Position numbers and translations under genes: made by a program. Of a DNA stretch of 64,000 bases, positions 54,630 through 64,000 are shown one piece after another (within the stretch, counting starts at the first letter, position 1; each line of letters starts with the position of its first letter). Source of the stretch: Lindgomyces ingoldianus. Its lineage: Eukaryota; Ascomycota; Dothideomycetes; Pleosporales; Lindgomycetaceae. The notes under the pieces were generated by a model. It saw only the letters and a list, made by a program, of their open reading frames with translations, was not told the DNA's origin and searched no databases. The DNA is taken from assembly GCF_010093535.1 (NCBI RefSeq), contig NW_022985163.1:798001-862000 (forward strand). The letters run 5' to 3'.

Positions 54630-55961
54630 TCATTTGACAGTCTCATCGAGCCGATTCAGCATCGCCTGGACCTCCTTGACCAACTCTTTCCGCCTCATCC
54701 TCGCATCCGGATCTCCCTCTGTCTCAACGCCGTCAAACTTCATCAAGATTTGCGTCAGGATCGTCTCTGATAATTTCTTGTATTCGAAGCTCCGCTTTGA
54801 AGCATCTTCGGGTGGGTTGTTCATGAATTGTATGCAGAGAGGGACAATTTCAGTGTGGAACTTGGAGGCGATGGCGTCGAGCTTTCCGATTGGCGACTGT
54901 GGAGTAGCGACGCGTGGTGTGTTGAATGGAGGGGCGGAGGTAGGTCGTGGGCCTCCAAGATGTGAGGGAATAGGGAGGAACTCTGCGCCAGCACCGGCGG
55001 TGGAGTATCCTGGCGTAGAGGAGCCGGTAGTGGTACCATCAGTCCCCTTCTTACCCTTCTTAGACTTTTTACCTCCTCGCTTTCGAGGCTTCTTCCTCAG
55101 AGCTGTGCCCGAGCCCGAGTCAGTGCCACCCTCGGTGTCGTTGTCCTCATCTTCATTGTCACTCCAGGCTCGCTGTGTGGCGCTAGGTATACCGGTTTCC
55201 TCGGATCCGGGCGCCATAGTGCCGGTTTGGGCTTCGCCAACCACGCAAAGAATCTCACTGCCGCTGCCATCACCCCTCAGACCCTCTTCTCGAGCTGTGC
55301 GCTCGTCATGCTTCAGATTCCTGCCCTTGAAGAACATACGTATCCGTCGTGGGTCGTTGACGCCGATCTTCTTGGCTGCTGCCTGCCGCACCGTGCTGAT
55401 CTTCAAGTCTCCATCCTGTATGCTCTGCGCCGGGAAGTGGGTTGGGAAATGTAGCCTGCCATTCTTAAAGACCAGCACGTCAGTATCCCGGTCTGGGTTC
55501 TTGTCATCCCAGTCCACGATCTCCGGAGCGGCAGCCCGCGAAGAAGACCTATTTCGGCCCTTGCTGTTGTGTGCGGCGAGGTCTTCGGAGGTGATATATG
55601 AGAAGTCGGAGTCAGAGACCTCGTTGGATGAGTTGCTGGGTCTGCCAAATGGAGAGAAGCGGCCCGTCCACCCACTGCCGCGACCAAACCACGACATGGT
55701 TAAGAATACTGCTACGAGGACGATGGTAGTGGTGGTGAGGTAGACGGGGTCGTTGAAGCGGGGGTTGGTGATAAAGTCAGTGAGGTCAGAGACGCCGCTC
55801 TCCTGCAGTGCCTGGTGGAATCGAGCGTAGATCTGGGAGAGGGTGTCTTGTGTTGTATCGGAGGTGGAGGGTAGAGGGGATGTGGTGCTCAGGAAGGGGT
55901 GGTTTTTGAAGAAGTCAAAGGACTTTTTGAAGTCGTCAATCAAGTTGTTGAACGACGCCAC
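54630..55961 (-). CDS. Membrane-anchored UBL/BAG-domain HSP70 co-chaperone (Snl1/Bag10x-like)
   Basis: 443 residues. A transmembrane segment lies at 73-91 (VYLTTTTIVLVAVFLTMSW). A ubiquitin-like domain spans about 160-243 (TDVLVFKNGRLHFPTHFP, then RRIRMFFKGRNLKHDE). A Ser/acidic linker and a polybasic stretch follow at 289-306 (RKKPRKRGGKKSKKGKK), then a C-terminal BAG domain at about 357-443 ending in VQAMLNRLDE. BAG domains bind the HSP70 ATPase domain and promote nucleotide release. With a single N-terminal membrane anchor the protein would sit on the ER or nuclear envelope, like yeast Snl1. The frame starts at GTG in a perfect Kozak context (ACCGTGGCG), with no ATG before the membrane segment. 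So either GTG is the start or a short 5' exon is missing from this model. Confidence 0.85.
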   Translation of the reverse strand: MASFNNLIDDFKKSFDFFKNHPFLSTTSPLPSTSDTTQDTLSQIYARFHQALQESGVSDLTDFITNPRFNDPVYLTTTTIVLVAVFLTMSWFGRGSGWTGRFSPFGRPSNSSNEVSDSDFSYITSEDLAAHNSKGRNRSSSRAAAPEIVDWDDKNPDRDTDVLVFKNGRLHFPTHFPAQSIQDGDLKISTVRQAAAKKIGVNDPRRIRMFFKGRNLKHDERTAREEGLRGDGSGSEILCVVGEAQTGTMAPGSEETGIPSATQRAWSDNEDEDNDTEGGTDSGSGTALRKKPRKRGGKKSKKGKKGTDGTTTGSSTPGYSTAGAGAEFLPIPSHLGGPRPTSAPPFNTPRVATPQSPIGKLDAIASKFHTEIVPLCIQFMNNPPEDASKRSFEYKKLSETILTQILMKFDGVETEGDPDARMRRKELVKEVQAMLNRLDETVK

Positions 55962-56763
55962 GGTGAATGTGTTTGATAAGTGTGTCGCCTTGCCAGGTCT
56001 GTAGGAATTCCAGCGATACCACGTAAGCAGGAAAGAAGGTGCTAGTACCAGGTAGTAGGCAGTTTAGGCGCCGCGCATGGATGAAAGACAGCGTGGTGGG
56101 TGGTGAATTGAATTGCCCGCCTCAGTGGTGCAGCAAGCTGACGTCTTGGGCCGACAGGGGTCCAAGCTTCGGGATCGGCCGGCCGCTCTTAATAAGCAGC
56201 CAGGCATTCACCGCACCAACACCCATCACCCGCTCGGTTTGTTCAACATCAACAAAGAAGTCTTCTTTGCTTGCTATTAGCATTCACACTCTTCCACTCT
56301 TGAATTTAAGGTCTAAACCTTCAGCAGAGGCATTTTTCCGTACTTAAAATCCTCCACTTCGCAAATCCTACCATGTGTGATACTCGCAGGGCTATCTGAC
56401 AACGCATACGTTGATCGGCGAAAGATCAACATCAAAGTAGACCCTAATTACGGTAAATAAATCGTCAAAGTCTTTGCAACTCTGCGCGAGACTGGTATCC
56501 CAAATGTGTCCAAATAAATCTAAATAGCAAGTGCTAGCGCCACTAACACATCCAGTTAGTTTGCAATTTCAGGCGCGAAATGCCCCTCACAGAACTACTA
56601 ACGGCCGTATACAAACCCAATAGCTACAACATCAGTTTTTCTCGAGAGCATTCAAGGCTGTTCACAATTGATACCTCTTCTTCCTTTTCAAATTCCAATT
56701 TTCCGTTACCTCTTCCTAGCTCGTACAGGTCAAGTTCTCTATCTCCCTCTATCTGCATCACAA
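55962..56763. other. Intergenic between divergent genes
   Basis: It holds the presumed promoter of the BAG gene (right to left) and upstream DNA of the broken alpha/beta-barrel gene (left to right). Short open frames here have no recognisable content. Confidence 0.5.
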
Positions 56764-57253
56764 ATGCCACCAGTCACAGAATTCGCCCGCTGCTCCCTCG
56801 CCCCTGGCATCTTCCTCACCGGCCCCACAAGCTCAGCCTTCACAGCCCCCGCTCCACGCCTTCGAAGTCTGTGTGTCCACTAGTCTGGGTCCCAACGCGC
56901 ACACTGAGGCGTCGAGCTCGAGAACCCATCGATACTGTGGGGCTTCGTCGACGGGGATAGTGTCGAAGACTACATCGCGTATACGAAGACCGAGACCAAT
57001 GCAAAGATTGAGCAGGCATTAGGACCATACTGCTCCGGGTTTCTTCAAGCGCCACATCTCGCTACCCTTGGCCCTAATTCCCCGTTCTCTCATGTCACAG
57101 AAATCTTCACTGCATACTTTCCCCCAAACCTTGCTACCTCTCCCCTCAAATCTGCCAGGCAATATGCTCGTTTACCCAGTCGGATGGCCGAGCGTAGAGA
57201 CCAACATCGATTCCAGCAAAGCCGACGCATTTAAAGAAAAGTTGGAGCCGTGA
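56764..57253 (+). pseudogene. Broken dimeric alpha/beta-barrel (ABM-like) protein gene
   Basis: The frame from ATG at 56,764 reads MPPVTEFARCSLAPGIFL, then TAG (56,881) and TGA (56,905). It continues GVELENPSILWGFVDGDSVEDYIAYTKTE and later VTEIFTAYFPPNL. After about 57,150 the similarity moves to another frame: NMLVYPVGWPSVETN and KADAFKEKLEP, ending at 57,253. This resembles small fungal proteins of the dimeric alpha/beta-barrel (antibiotic biosynthesis monooxygenase-like) fold, with two half-barrels. The TGA sits where a Trp (TGG) is expected. Two stops and a frameshift argue for a pseudogene; a very short unusual intron is less likely. Confidence 0.55.
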
Positions 57254-58137
57254 TTGGGGCTTACTTATGGAGGCGTCTAGATTGAGGAAGAATGAATGAA
57301 TGAATGAATGAATGATGGAGTGCGAGTATTCCACAAGCCTTTGATCAAGGAAGTTGGGGTTTAGCCCTCTGGGAACAATTGAGATAACTGGTCATGGTGC
57401 TATAGTTTGGTTACTAGATTTAAGGTCGGTACGGCCGTTGCGATCCTGTGGACTGTCGACATGGTTCTGGAATTAATCTGAGAGATGAATGTTGATGACG
57501 CCTTCTTCAACTCATCAATGTATCAAAACCTGCTCACTAAAGCCACTACAATACGGATGCAAACCGCCTCACTACAGTATTCCTTAGCTCCGGCTGCACC
57601 CTGACATCACGCGACCCATGACGTACTACTCACGCTTAAGCCAAAGCATAAGCCCAGTTACAGACAATGTGCCAATGTGATTCATTTGTCTGTTGACAAT
57701 GTACAAACTGTAGAGGAAAGGTAATTATATATGTGCTCATAATCAGGTCGTTATAGCCATGCCCCACCGATCCATGCCGCACAATTTGTCGGATACACGT
57801 TGGAATAAACATACTCCTCCCAACACCATTTTCGCCTCAGTCGCCACCAATATTACCATTCACCAGACTCCGTGATCAAAACTGAGAAGGGAAAATCAGC
57901 CTTGAAGCTGGAATGAAATTGGACAGAAAAGACATTATGGGAGACAATCATAAACATGGACACTCTGACTTCCGCATTCGTAACCTAGACGCCCTGGCAT
58001 TATGTCAACACAATCGTGACTGAACAGATCACACCTAGCGTATCGTCGACGAAAATGACAAGGTTCATTGAAGTCATGGAAGTGGAAATATCAATCTTGA
58101 TCTGAAGAAACAAAGCCTGGGACATTTATGAGATATT
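57254..58137. other. Intergenic, with (GAAT)n microsatellite
   Basis: GAATGAATGAATGAATGAAT repeats at about 57,288-57,314. Otherwise nothing recognisable; it is the downstream region of two convergent genes. Confidence 0.6.
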
Positions 58138-60448
58138 TCAAGGCCTGGTCTTCTTAGGCGTAGCCAAAAAGGCCAACCTAGACTTGCTGATAGCACTCCC
58201 ACCCCTTGGGGTACGGTGAAGTAACCTGCTCGTCGTTGCCGGGGTCTTTGGGGGCTCACCCACCGCAGTCCTAGCCTTCTTTGGTGAACGTTGCTCCTCA
58301 TCAGCAGGCTCATTATTCTCCTTGCCAGACGATTCCTCAAACGTCTTGAGTTTGCGCTTCTTGTCGCTAACAAGGGACGAAACATCACTGTTCCTAACCA
58401 TGCGAATCGTTCCAGTAGAAACAGGGCCAAAGGTCATGGGCTTGTCGGACTTGAACAGGAATGAACCCGGAACGTTGCTCTTGGGGCCGCCAAACGTGAG
58501 GCGACGATTTGGAGACCCGACAAAAGACTCCTCTCTAGTGGGCAGGGTAGGGTACTCGATGCCATCACTTGGATGAAGAGAAGGATAGACAACAGCGTCA
58601 GGTGGAAGTTCTGAAACTGCTCGGAACTTAATTGGTGAAGGAGATTTGCCTAACTCATCCTGAGCCGCCGTATCTAGAGTGCTGGTGGTAAAATTGACGT
58701 GTTTCTTGACTGGCGCAGTGGCAGGAACGTTTGGGAGCGTCTTGTATAAGTTTGGAACTGGTGGAGGGGACATGTGTGTTCCCGCAGCAATTTTCTCTGG
58801 ATCCTCTGAAAACTTGCGGCTCGGCGTGCCGGTACGAAGGATAGACTTGACACGGTGGAAGGAATTGCTCGTCTTGCGAATGCCCTCCCTCATGCCGTCC
58901 ATCATCGTCTCACCAATATTAGTGGGTGAGAACATGGCTCGGGTGGAAGGAGAACGCAAGAGAGAAGGGATCATCGAAGTAGACTTGAGGGTCTTGACAC
59001 TCTGTGATCGTGCGATAGAGGCCTTTGTTGGAGTCATGAGTCTAAAAGCAGCACGAGGCAACCCCGTTTGGGAGTGAAGTGGACGTCCTAAGGCTGCGGG
59101 TCGACCAGGCCCTGCGTTGCTATCTCGTGAAATTGGACGAGTAGACGCAGCATCGTCATTCTCAGAACGCTTAACTCGCTTTGCTGATGGGTTTCCGTCC
59201 TGTATTGGGGGGCGTCCATCGCGAGACGGCGGAACGAGCCTCACAGTGGAATGGTTACGTGGAAGATTGTTTGGGCGCGCCAGATCCATCTTTGATTGGG
59301 TTCGCTTGAGTGGGGTAGGAACAATCTTTTTCGTTGGCTCAGCCGTATCCATCTTCGATTGAGTTCGCTTTAACGACGTTGTAGAGGCTTTTAAGGAGGG
59401 CTCGGGTTTATCGAGCTCGGCCTTCGACGGAGAGCGCTTCAGCGACTTGCTAACAAGCTTGAATCGATTAGAGTCCGCACGGAAGGCGGAGGGATGGTTT
59501 GCAATAGAATCCATCTTCTTGAATTGGGCCATGTGAACGTCACTGAATCTGGTTGCTTTGCCTTTTGGAACAGCCATCTTGCGCTGTGGTGAAATATCTG
59601 CGAGAGCGGAGAACTCATCCGCTCCAAAGAGTGCACGGCCACCAGCCACTGTATCCTCTTCTTGGGCTTCTTTCAGTATCCTACTCGACTTGGGAGTTAA
59701 CCCGGTAATAGGAGACCTGAACCTAAACCTGAATTCTGGAGACGCAACGCTAGTCGACGGCTTAACCGTTGAGGTAGGAACGGGAGACTTTGAAGGCGTT
59801 GCCTGACTGATGCCGAGACCTTCTGACGCCTTTGGGGGTGCTGTATGTGCTCCCAGTGCTTGGAAGCCAAGCCAACGAGCCTCATCCAGTATCTTCGCCG
59901 TGCTTTGGTGATGATGTGCGGGGTGCATCTCATCTCCACTGGGTTTAATAGGTGTGCGGTTCTTCGGAGTACGAGTGGTGAAGGGACTCAGGAAGGACCT
60001 TGACGATTTGCTCTTAAGCGGGGTTGCTCTACTCAACGGTTGCGGGAGTTGCGAACCTAGTTGAGGTTTGTCGACGACGGGCTTTTGTGGAGTTTGTGAA
60101 ATTGTTTCATCGTTTTCGAAAACGGAAGGAAGTCGCTCAGGCCTAGGTGAAGTTGCTGATTGCGCCGTTGTCCAGCTGGAGTCGGGGCTGGCAGACGGTG
60201 TCGGCGAGCGCTGGCACTCTGTTAGCATGTCTCGTACTCCACGGTCTCCAAATAGCGTTGAAGGAGACCATAATATCTCCCGGAATTGTTGCCGTAGATG
60301 AGAATACTGTCAATTGAACGCTGTGCCGTGCCACTGACTCGACACCAGCATCTCCCATTGCAGATGCGAAGATGCAGTCGATGCAAATTAGAATTAACAA
60401 TAAGAAATGGCAGCATACCTTTTGGAGCCGGGCGGATCGCCTCGCCAT
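58138..60448 (-). CDS. Basic Ser/Pro-rich protein of unknown function, 732 residues
   Basis: Two exons. Exon 1 (60,448-60,419) codes MARRSARLQK and ends at a GTATGC donor. The intron is 60,307-60,418, and exon 2 resumes YSHLRQQFREILWSPSTLFGDRG in frame with the long open frame. The start is preferred to the internal Met at 60,228 because the joined N-terminus is protein-like and the splice sites fit. The protein is low-complexity, rich in Ser, Pro, Lys and Arg. Repeats of the SLKRTQSKMD type occur around residues 290-355. A short FHRVKSILRTGTPSRKFSEDP segment and a KKHVNF motif follow. A putative nuclear signal (DKKRKLK) and a C-terminal SKSRLAFLATPKK close it. Many S/T-P sites suggest a phosphorylated nuclear or cytoskeletal protein; that is inference only. 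Confidence 0.8.
60307..60418 (-). other. Inferred intron 1 of the 732-residue protein gene
   Basis: A GTATGC donor and TTGACAG acceptor on the minus strand enclose 112 bp and join exon 1 to exon 2 in phase 0. Confidence 0.7.
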
Positions 60449-62085
60449 ATTGAAATGCTTGTTGAACAAAGGAAAGGATGTCTTGTCGTGAGAGTGGATG
60501 GGGGTCGGGGTGTTGTGGATCATGGGGTGACCAAAGTCTGTAGTTCGCTTGTAAACAAAACGCTTGACGCAATCGGCAAGGACGTCAACAACACCGGGTC
60601 ACGTGAATAGCTTATCGGCCAACCGCTCCCCTAGCCTGATTCCGGACACTGCACCTCGTTTCATCTCTAAAAATAATCTTGTGCTAGCAACCTCTGCGAG
60701 GTATTGAACAGGTCTTAGTTGATTTATTACACTCGATGCTAGGACAAAGCAGTCCATCAAGTGAGGCCCCAAAGTTATCCTTTCCCTCCATGTCGGCTTT
60801 GGGACTAAGCAATGTCTTAGTCAATATTCTATTCACTCAATAATTACATTGCCCTTTTTTTTTTTTTCATCATGAGGGCGTCCAATATACTTTAGTTCTA
60901 TCATTCGCAAGGCGCACCGTAGGTTTTCAGTTATTTTCTTTCATGGCCTCATCGCACAGCAGGAGGCTTCAAGAGGATTCACCCAACTCTTAGGAAGGAA
61001 CTATTTTCGGCTTCAATCTATGTATATAGTGTCCCGCTAGAACGTCATAGCATATCTGATACAGACAGTGTCCACAAAGTCAGAATAAATACTCTGCAGG
61101 GGTTAGAGGAAATAAGTTTCAAGGTCCTCGTCGGAATCACGAGGACAACAATATCATATAGCCCCATGCACTTGCTTAATCGTATTCCCCTTTGCCTAAA
61201 GCGAGGTTATTTGAAGCTTCCTTGCATCAACCTTGGCAATTTCCCCTCCCAAATTCCAAGGTTCCGCCCTTGGGACTCACCTGGGCACGTTCCAAGAACC
61301 TCGGCAAGCCCAAGCCTTCCACTCCCAAAGTCCCAAGCCATCCGTTAGAGGCACACATCACCTCACCGTCGGCAGTGGAGATGCCTTTTGGCGAACACAA
61401 AGCAGGAGTCCACGTGGTCTTAAGGCTCAGCGCATGTATTGAGATTGTTTGGTACTGTAGCGATGAGGCATCGGGGCTCTTGGTACCCGTATCATACGAT
61501 TTCCCCGGAAAATCCTTGGAGAGACGATTGAAAGGGAATGCTTTCGCTGCGAATGAGTCTTTGGGGCAGGGACTCCTAAATTAGGTCATATTGCGATGTG
61601 CTAGCGGAGCTCAGTGGTCTATTCCGACGAATATCATCCATGGAAGCGTTGAGACGACGTGCGATAATATCTAAGTATCTATGCGTACAGTTTGGAGAAC
61701 CAACGGCTACCGACATGGTTCGACAGAGGTAAGTCCTACTGAGAAAGGTTGGTAACGACGCCTTGTTTCCCCTTGGAGCCGAAGACAGGATATTCAGATT
61801 GATATCGTCAAATCGAAGAATCGGAGGCATGCCATCTTGAAAAGCTGGTAAATGACGTTTGTCTTGTGAGACAACCCTGTCGCCCTCTTTCAGCCCCGCT
61901 GCTTTCTCTGCCATACGACATAGCCCCGACGGGTCACTATCGTCTTGTCTTTCCCCATATATACACAGCTTCCTGTACGCCTCGCCAGCCGCCACTCATG
62001 TCCCAGGTCGCCAATCATCATCCTCAACTAAGGCATCTCACTTCTGTTGAACACAATTGCCAAACCCCTCAATTCTGATCGGCAT
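60449..62085. other. Intergenic, no confident gene
   Basis: It contains the promoter of the 732-residue gene and a T-run at 60,856-60,868. A C-rich stretch at 61,190-61,330 with many CCAAG/CTTGG motifs is also present. Overlapping open frames (61,192-61,584 plus; 61,576-61,995 minus) show no recognisable domain. Confidence 0.5.
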
Positions 62086-62527
62086 CTTGGCCCGTCTCAG
62101 GGTCTTGGTATTATCTTGGCCAGACCTGGTGTGCTGAGACTAGCAATCGCTTGGCCAGATTACCAGAAGTCTGAATTTGCGGAAGCCCAATTGTCCGGTG
62201 CCGAGAAAGGTCCGGGCAGGGAAAGGTTCTTGGCCTGCCGCAAGCAGATGGATGACGAGACTCTGTTTAGGGAAGATGAACACGGTGAGTGGATGAGTAC
62301 TATAAACATTAGTAACGAAAGTATGAGTGACTGAAAGACATGGGCTTCTAGAACGACGAAGAGTTGGGGTAGCCACTACGGTCGAGTCGGAGGTATCAAG
62401 CGTTAGGCCTGATCCAAATGCTGAGGGGAGAGACAGTCAGAGAACTGTCAGGTCAGCGAACGTTTCGGTGGATATTTTTGAGAGAATCGCGACAATGAGG
62501 ATGATGCTGACGTTTTGTTACTGCTGA
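62086..62527 (+). CDS. Possible small gene or gene end with one intron
   Basis: An open frame LGPSQGLGIILARPGVLRL... runs into a GTGAGT donor at 62,285. Splicing to the acceptor TTCTAG at 62,351 keeps the frame (REDEH, then ERRRVGVATTVESEVSSVRPDP) to TGA at 62,527. There is no ATG near the start of the open part, so it may be a 3' remnant or lack an upstream exon. The family is not recognised. Confidence 0.25.
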
Positions 62528-64000
62528 TGCCTTAAGTCTCTTTAAAGATGTTATGGATGAAACGACCATACATCTTAAACTTGAAGGGGCGCTAGATTAC
62601 CCTAAGTAAGTGCGGACATGATCTGGCGTAGTTAGTGGGAAATTGGTGGGAAATTGTTATCGCGACCTCTGTTCCCTAATAGCCCTCGATCGCGTAGTGA
62701 GTCTCTCTAAGCCGACTGCTTTCAAACCAACCTTTCTCGGAGCGTTTGAGACTACAAATATGAAGGCATCCGGTTGAGTTGTGGGTGATACTGCTGGTCT
62801 GTATATGGTATGATTTGTTCCCAGTCCCCTCTCGTGAACATGAACTCGCCACGGTGGATAAGTGCCCATGTGCTAGCATTATTAATTATACCAAGGCGTT
62901 TCATTGTCTACCCTGACCGTCAAGATGTCCCTAGTGTCTGGTTGGGCTGGTATTACATGCTGATCGACATGTACGATCTCCTATAGCTAGGCTTGCTGGC
63001 GCCGATCTTCTTCTAATCCAGACTGCAGATGCTTAGCCTGGCAACACCTCACCCTGTGAAGGTAGCTCCAAGTGTTGCAACCGTTTATAAGTGTCCCAAA
63101 ATATAAAAGCTAATTTTGAAGGGTATAAGTATTTAAAAGGGGTTTTCAATTGTAGGGATTGACAAATAATTGCAAATGCGGCCATCACTGCACACAAATT
63201 ATGTAGTCTGGCTCTCGGGGAAGTGTACAAGGAAGAGTATCGTTCAGCGCGTCTCTTGGAATGTTTGGCGTGGAGGTAACGGTCTCGAGGCATTGAAACT
63301 ACAACGGTAGCAGGGCGGGTCGGAAGGTGATATTGGGACTTGCAGGCCCGCTGGTTAATTGTTTAGCTTGTCTGATCAGGTAGCAGAGGGTGAACAGGGA
63401 GATTCTCCTGCGAAATGGGCTACCTCTTTGGTGTCACTATTTGTGATAGACCGCGCACGACCCATTTGATATGGGGCTGTAGGGTTGGTCTGCGGGATCT
63501 AGGATGGAACATCATGTTGCCAATGACAGCAGCTCGGGCCTCGACTCTCTCGAATCGACGTCGAGCTTTGGGTGGTGAGAGATAGATGGTCAGGTGTGAT
63601 GGGGTGATCGAAACGTGAGGATCGAGCTTGGGAACCCAGCATTCAGGCGAGTCAAAGCACAGGGGCACTACCCGACTCGCTCCTGCCCTCCATTGTCAGC
63701 TTTTACAACACCAGGATGCTGACAAACGTGCGGAAGACATCCCATTGCATCTCTCTAGCTCGATTCGCAAGCCACGGAGATTTCCGGACCTCTCTGTTCT
63801 CCCCAGAGCATGGGTCTACTGAATCCAGACCCTTTGCACCTGCTTTAATGGCCTCATGATTCCATGTGAGCACACGAGCTCTTGAAAGTGAGCATGGAAA
63901 GCTGTTGTTAATATCAAAAGTAAATCCTCGTCCACCTTGGATGATGGAAGACTGGATGCTTCTAGATATGTCACAGCGGAGGAGAACGCTGACATCGTGG
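62528..64000. other. Intergenic, nothing recognised
   Basis: Only short overlapping open frames without conserved content are present (e.g. minus 63,033-63,293 and 63,420-63,668). No RNA gene or repeat was seen. Confidence 0.5.

Noticed and set aside
54634..55743. 369-codon plus-strand frame opposite the BAG gene
   Set aside because: It is antisense to a protein with clear TM, UBL and BAG domains and has no recognisable content.

Overview
The window looks like a chromosome segment of a filamentous ascomycete. Dothideomycetes/Pleosporales-like is my guess from genome style, not from a marker gene. The evidence is short spliceosomal introns (50-112 bp), fungal protein families (a STAND-type N-terminal domain with ankyrin repeats, a UBL/BAG co-chaperone), and two sharply different base-composition compartments. 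Positions 1-44,452 form an AT-rich, TpA-rich block with no intact gene, made almost entirely of transposons. Their reading frames are broken by TAG/TAA where Gln, Trp or Arg codons are expected, the signature of repeat-induced point mutation (RIP). The compartment ends exactly at the terminal inverted repeat of a transposon at 44,452. Positions 44,453-64,000 have normal composition and carry the real genes.

The AT-rich block can be parsed by terminal repeats and target-site duplications (TSDs). Left part: an inverted Copia copy (1,020 to about 2,770), a solo LTR (2,779-3,013), a Fot1/Pot2-like DNA transposon (3,890-5,745), and a Gypsy pol fragment (5,748-7,389) split by a 548-bp TRIM. Next comes a minus-strand Gypsy (about 7,670-19,245), split by a complete Gypsy chromovirus (7,797-13,450, TSD AGGGT) and followed by an inverted fragment of its own family. 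Right part: a nest of insertions. A Fot-like transposon (arms at 21,347-21,984 and 42,486-44,452) holds a 2.15-kb LTR element (21,985-42,485, TSD GTTTC). That element's 5' LTR holds a Fot1-like element, which holds a Fot deletion derivative and a Copia (24,878-28,975, TSD GCTGC). Its interior holds a Gypsy (30,021-40,387, TSD GCTAT), which holds a hAT-like element containing another Fot-like element. Its 3' LTR holds a second TRIM (TSD CTTAG) containing a young solo LTR and an assembly gap.

The gene-bearing part contains, left to right: an uncertain fragment near 45.3-45.9 kb; a four-exon ankyrin protein gene (46,354-48,426, +); a broken pogo/Fot-type transposase (49,424-51,123, -); a secreted Cys-rich repeat protein with a His-Glu tail (52,293-53,198, -); a membrane-anchored UBL/BAG HSP70 co-chaperone (54,630-55,961, -) whose apparent start codon is GTG; a broken dimeric alpha/beta-barrel gene (56,764-57,253, +); and a 732-residue basic, low-complexity protein with a newly inferred first exon (58,138-60,448, -). 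The last 3.5 kb shows nothing convincing.

The window holds no operon and no evident biosynthetic cluster. Its most informative content is the dated nest of insertions, two small TRIM families, RIP that is stronger on the inner side of LTR pairs, an un-RIPped 379-bp insertion carrying an exact 10-bp array, and the secreted repeat protein.
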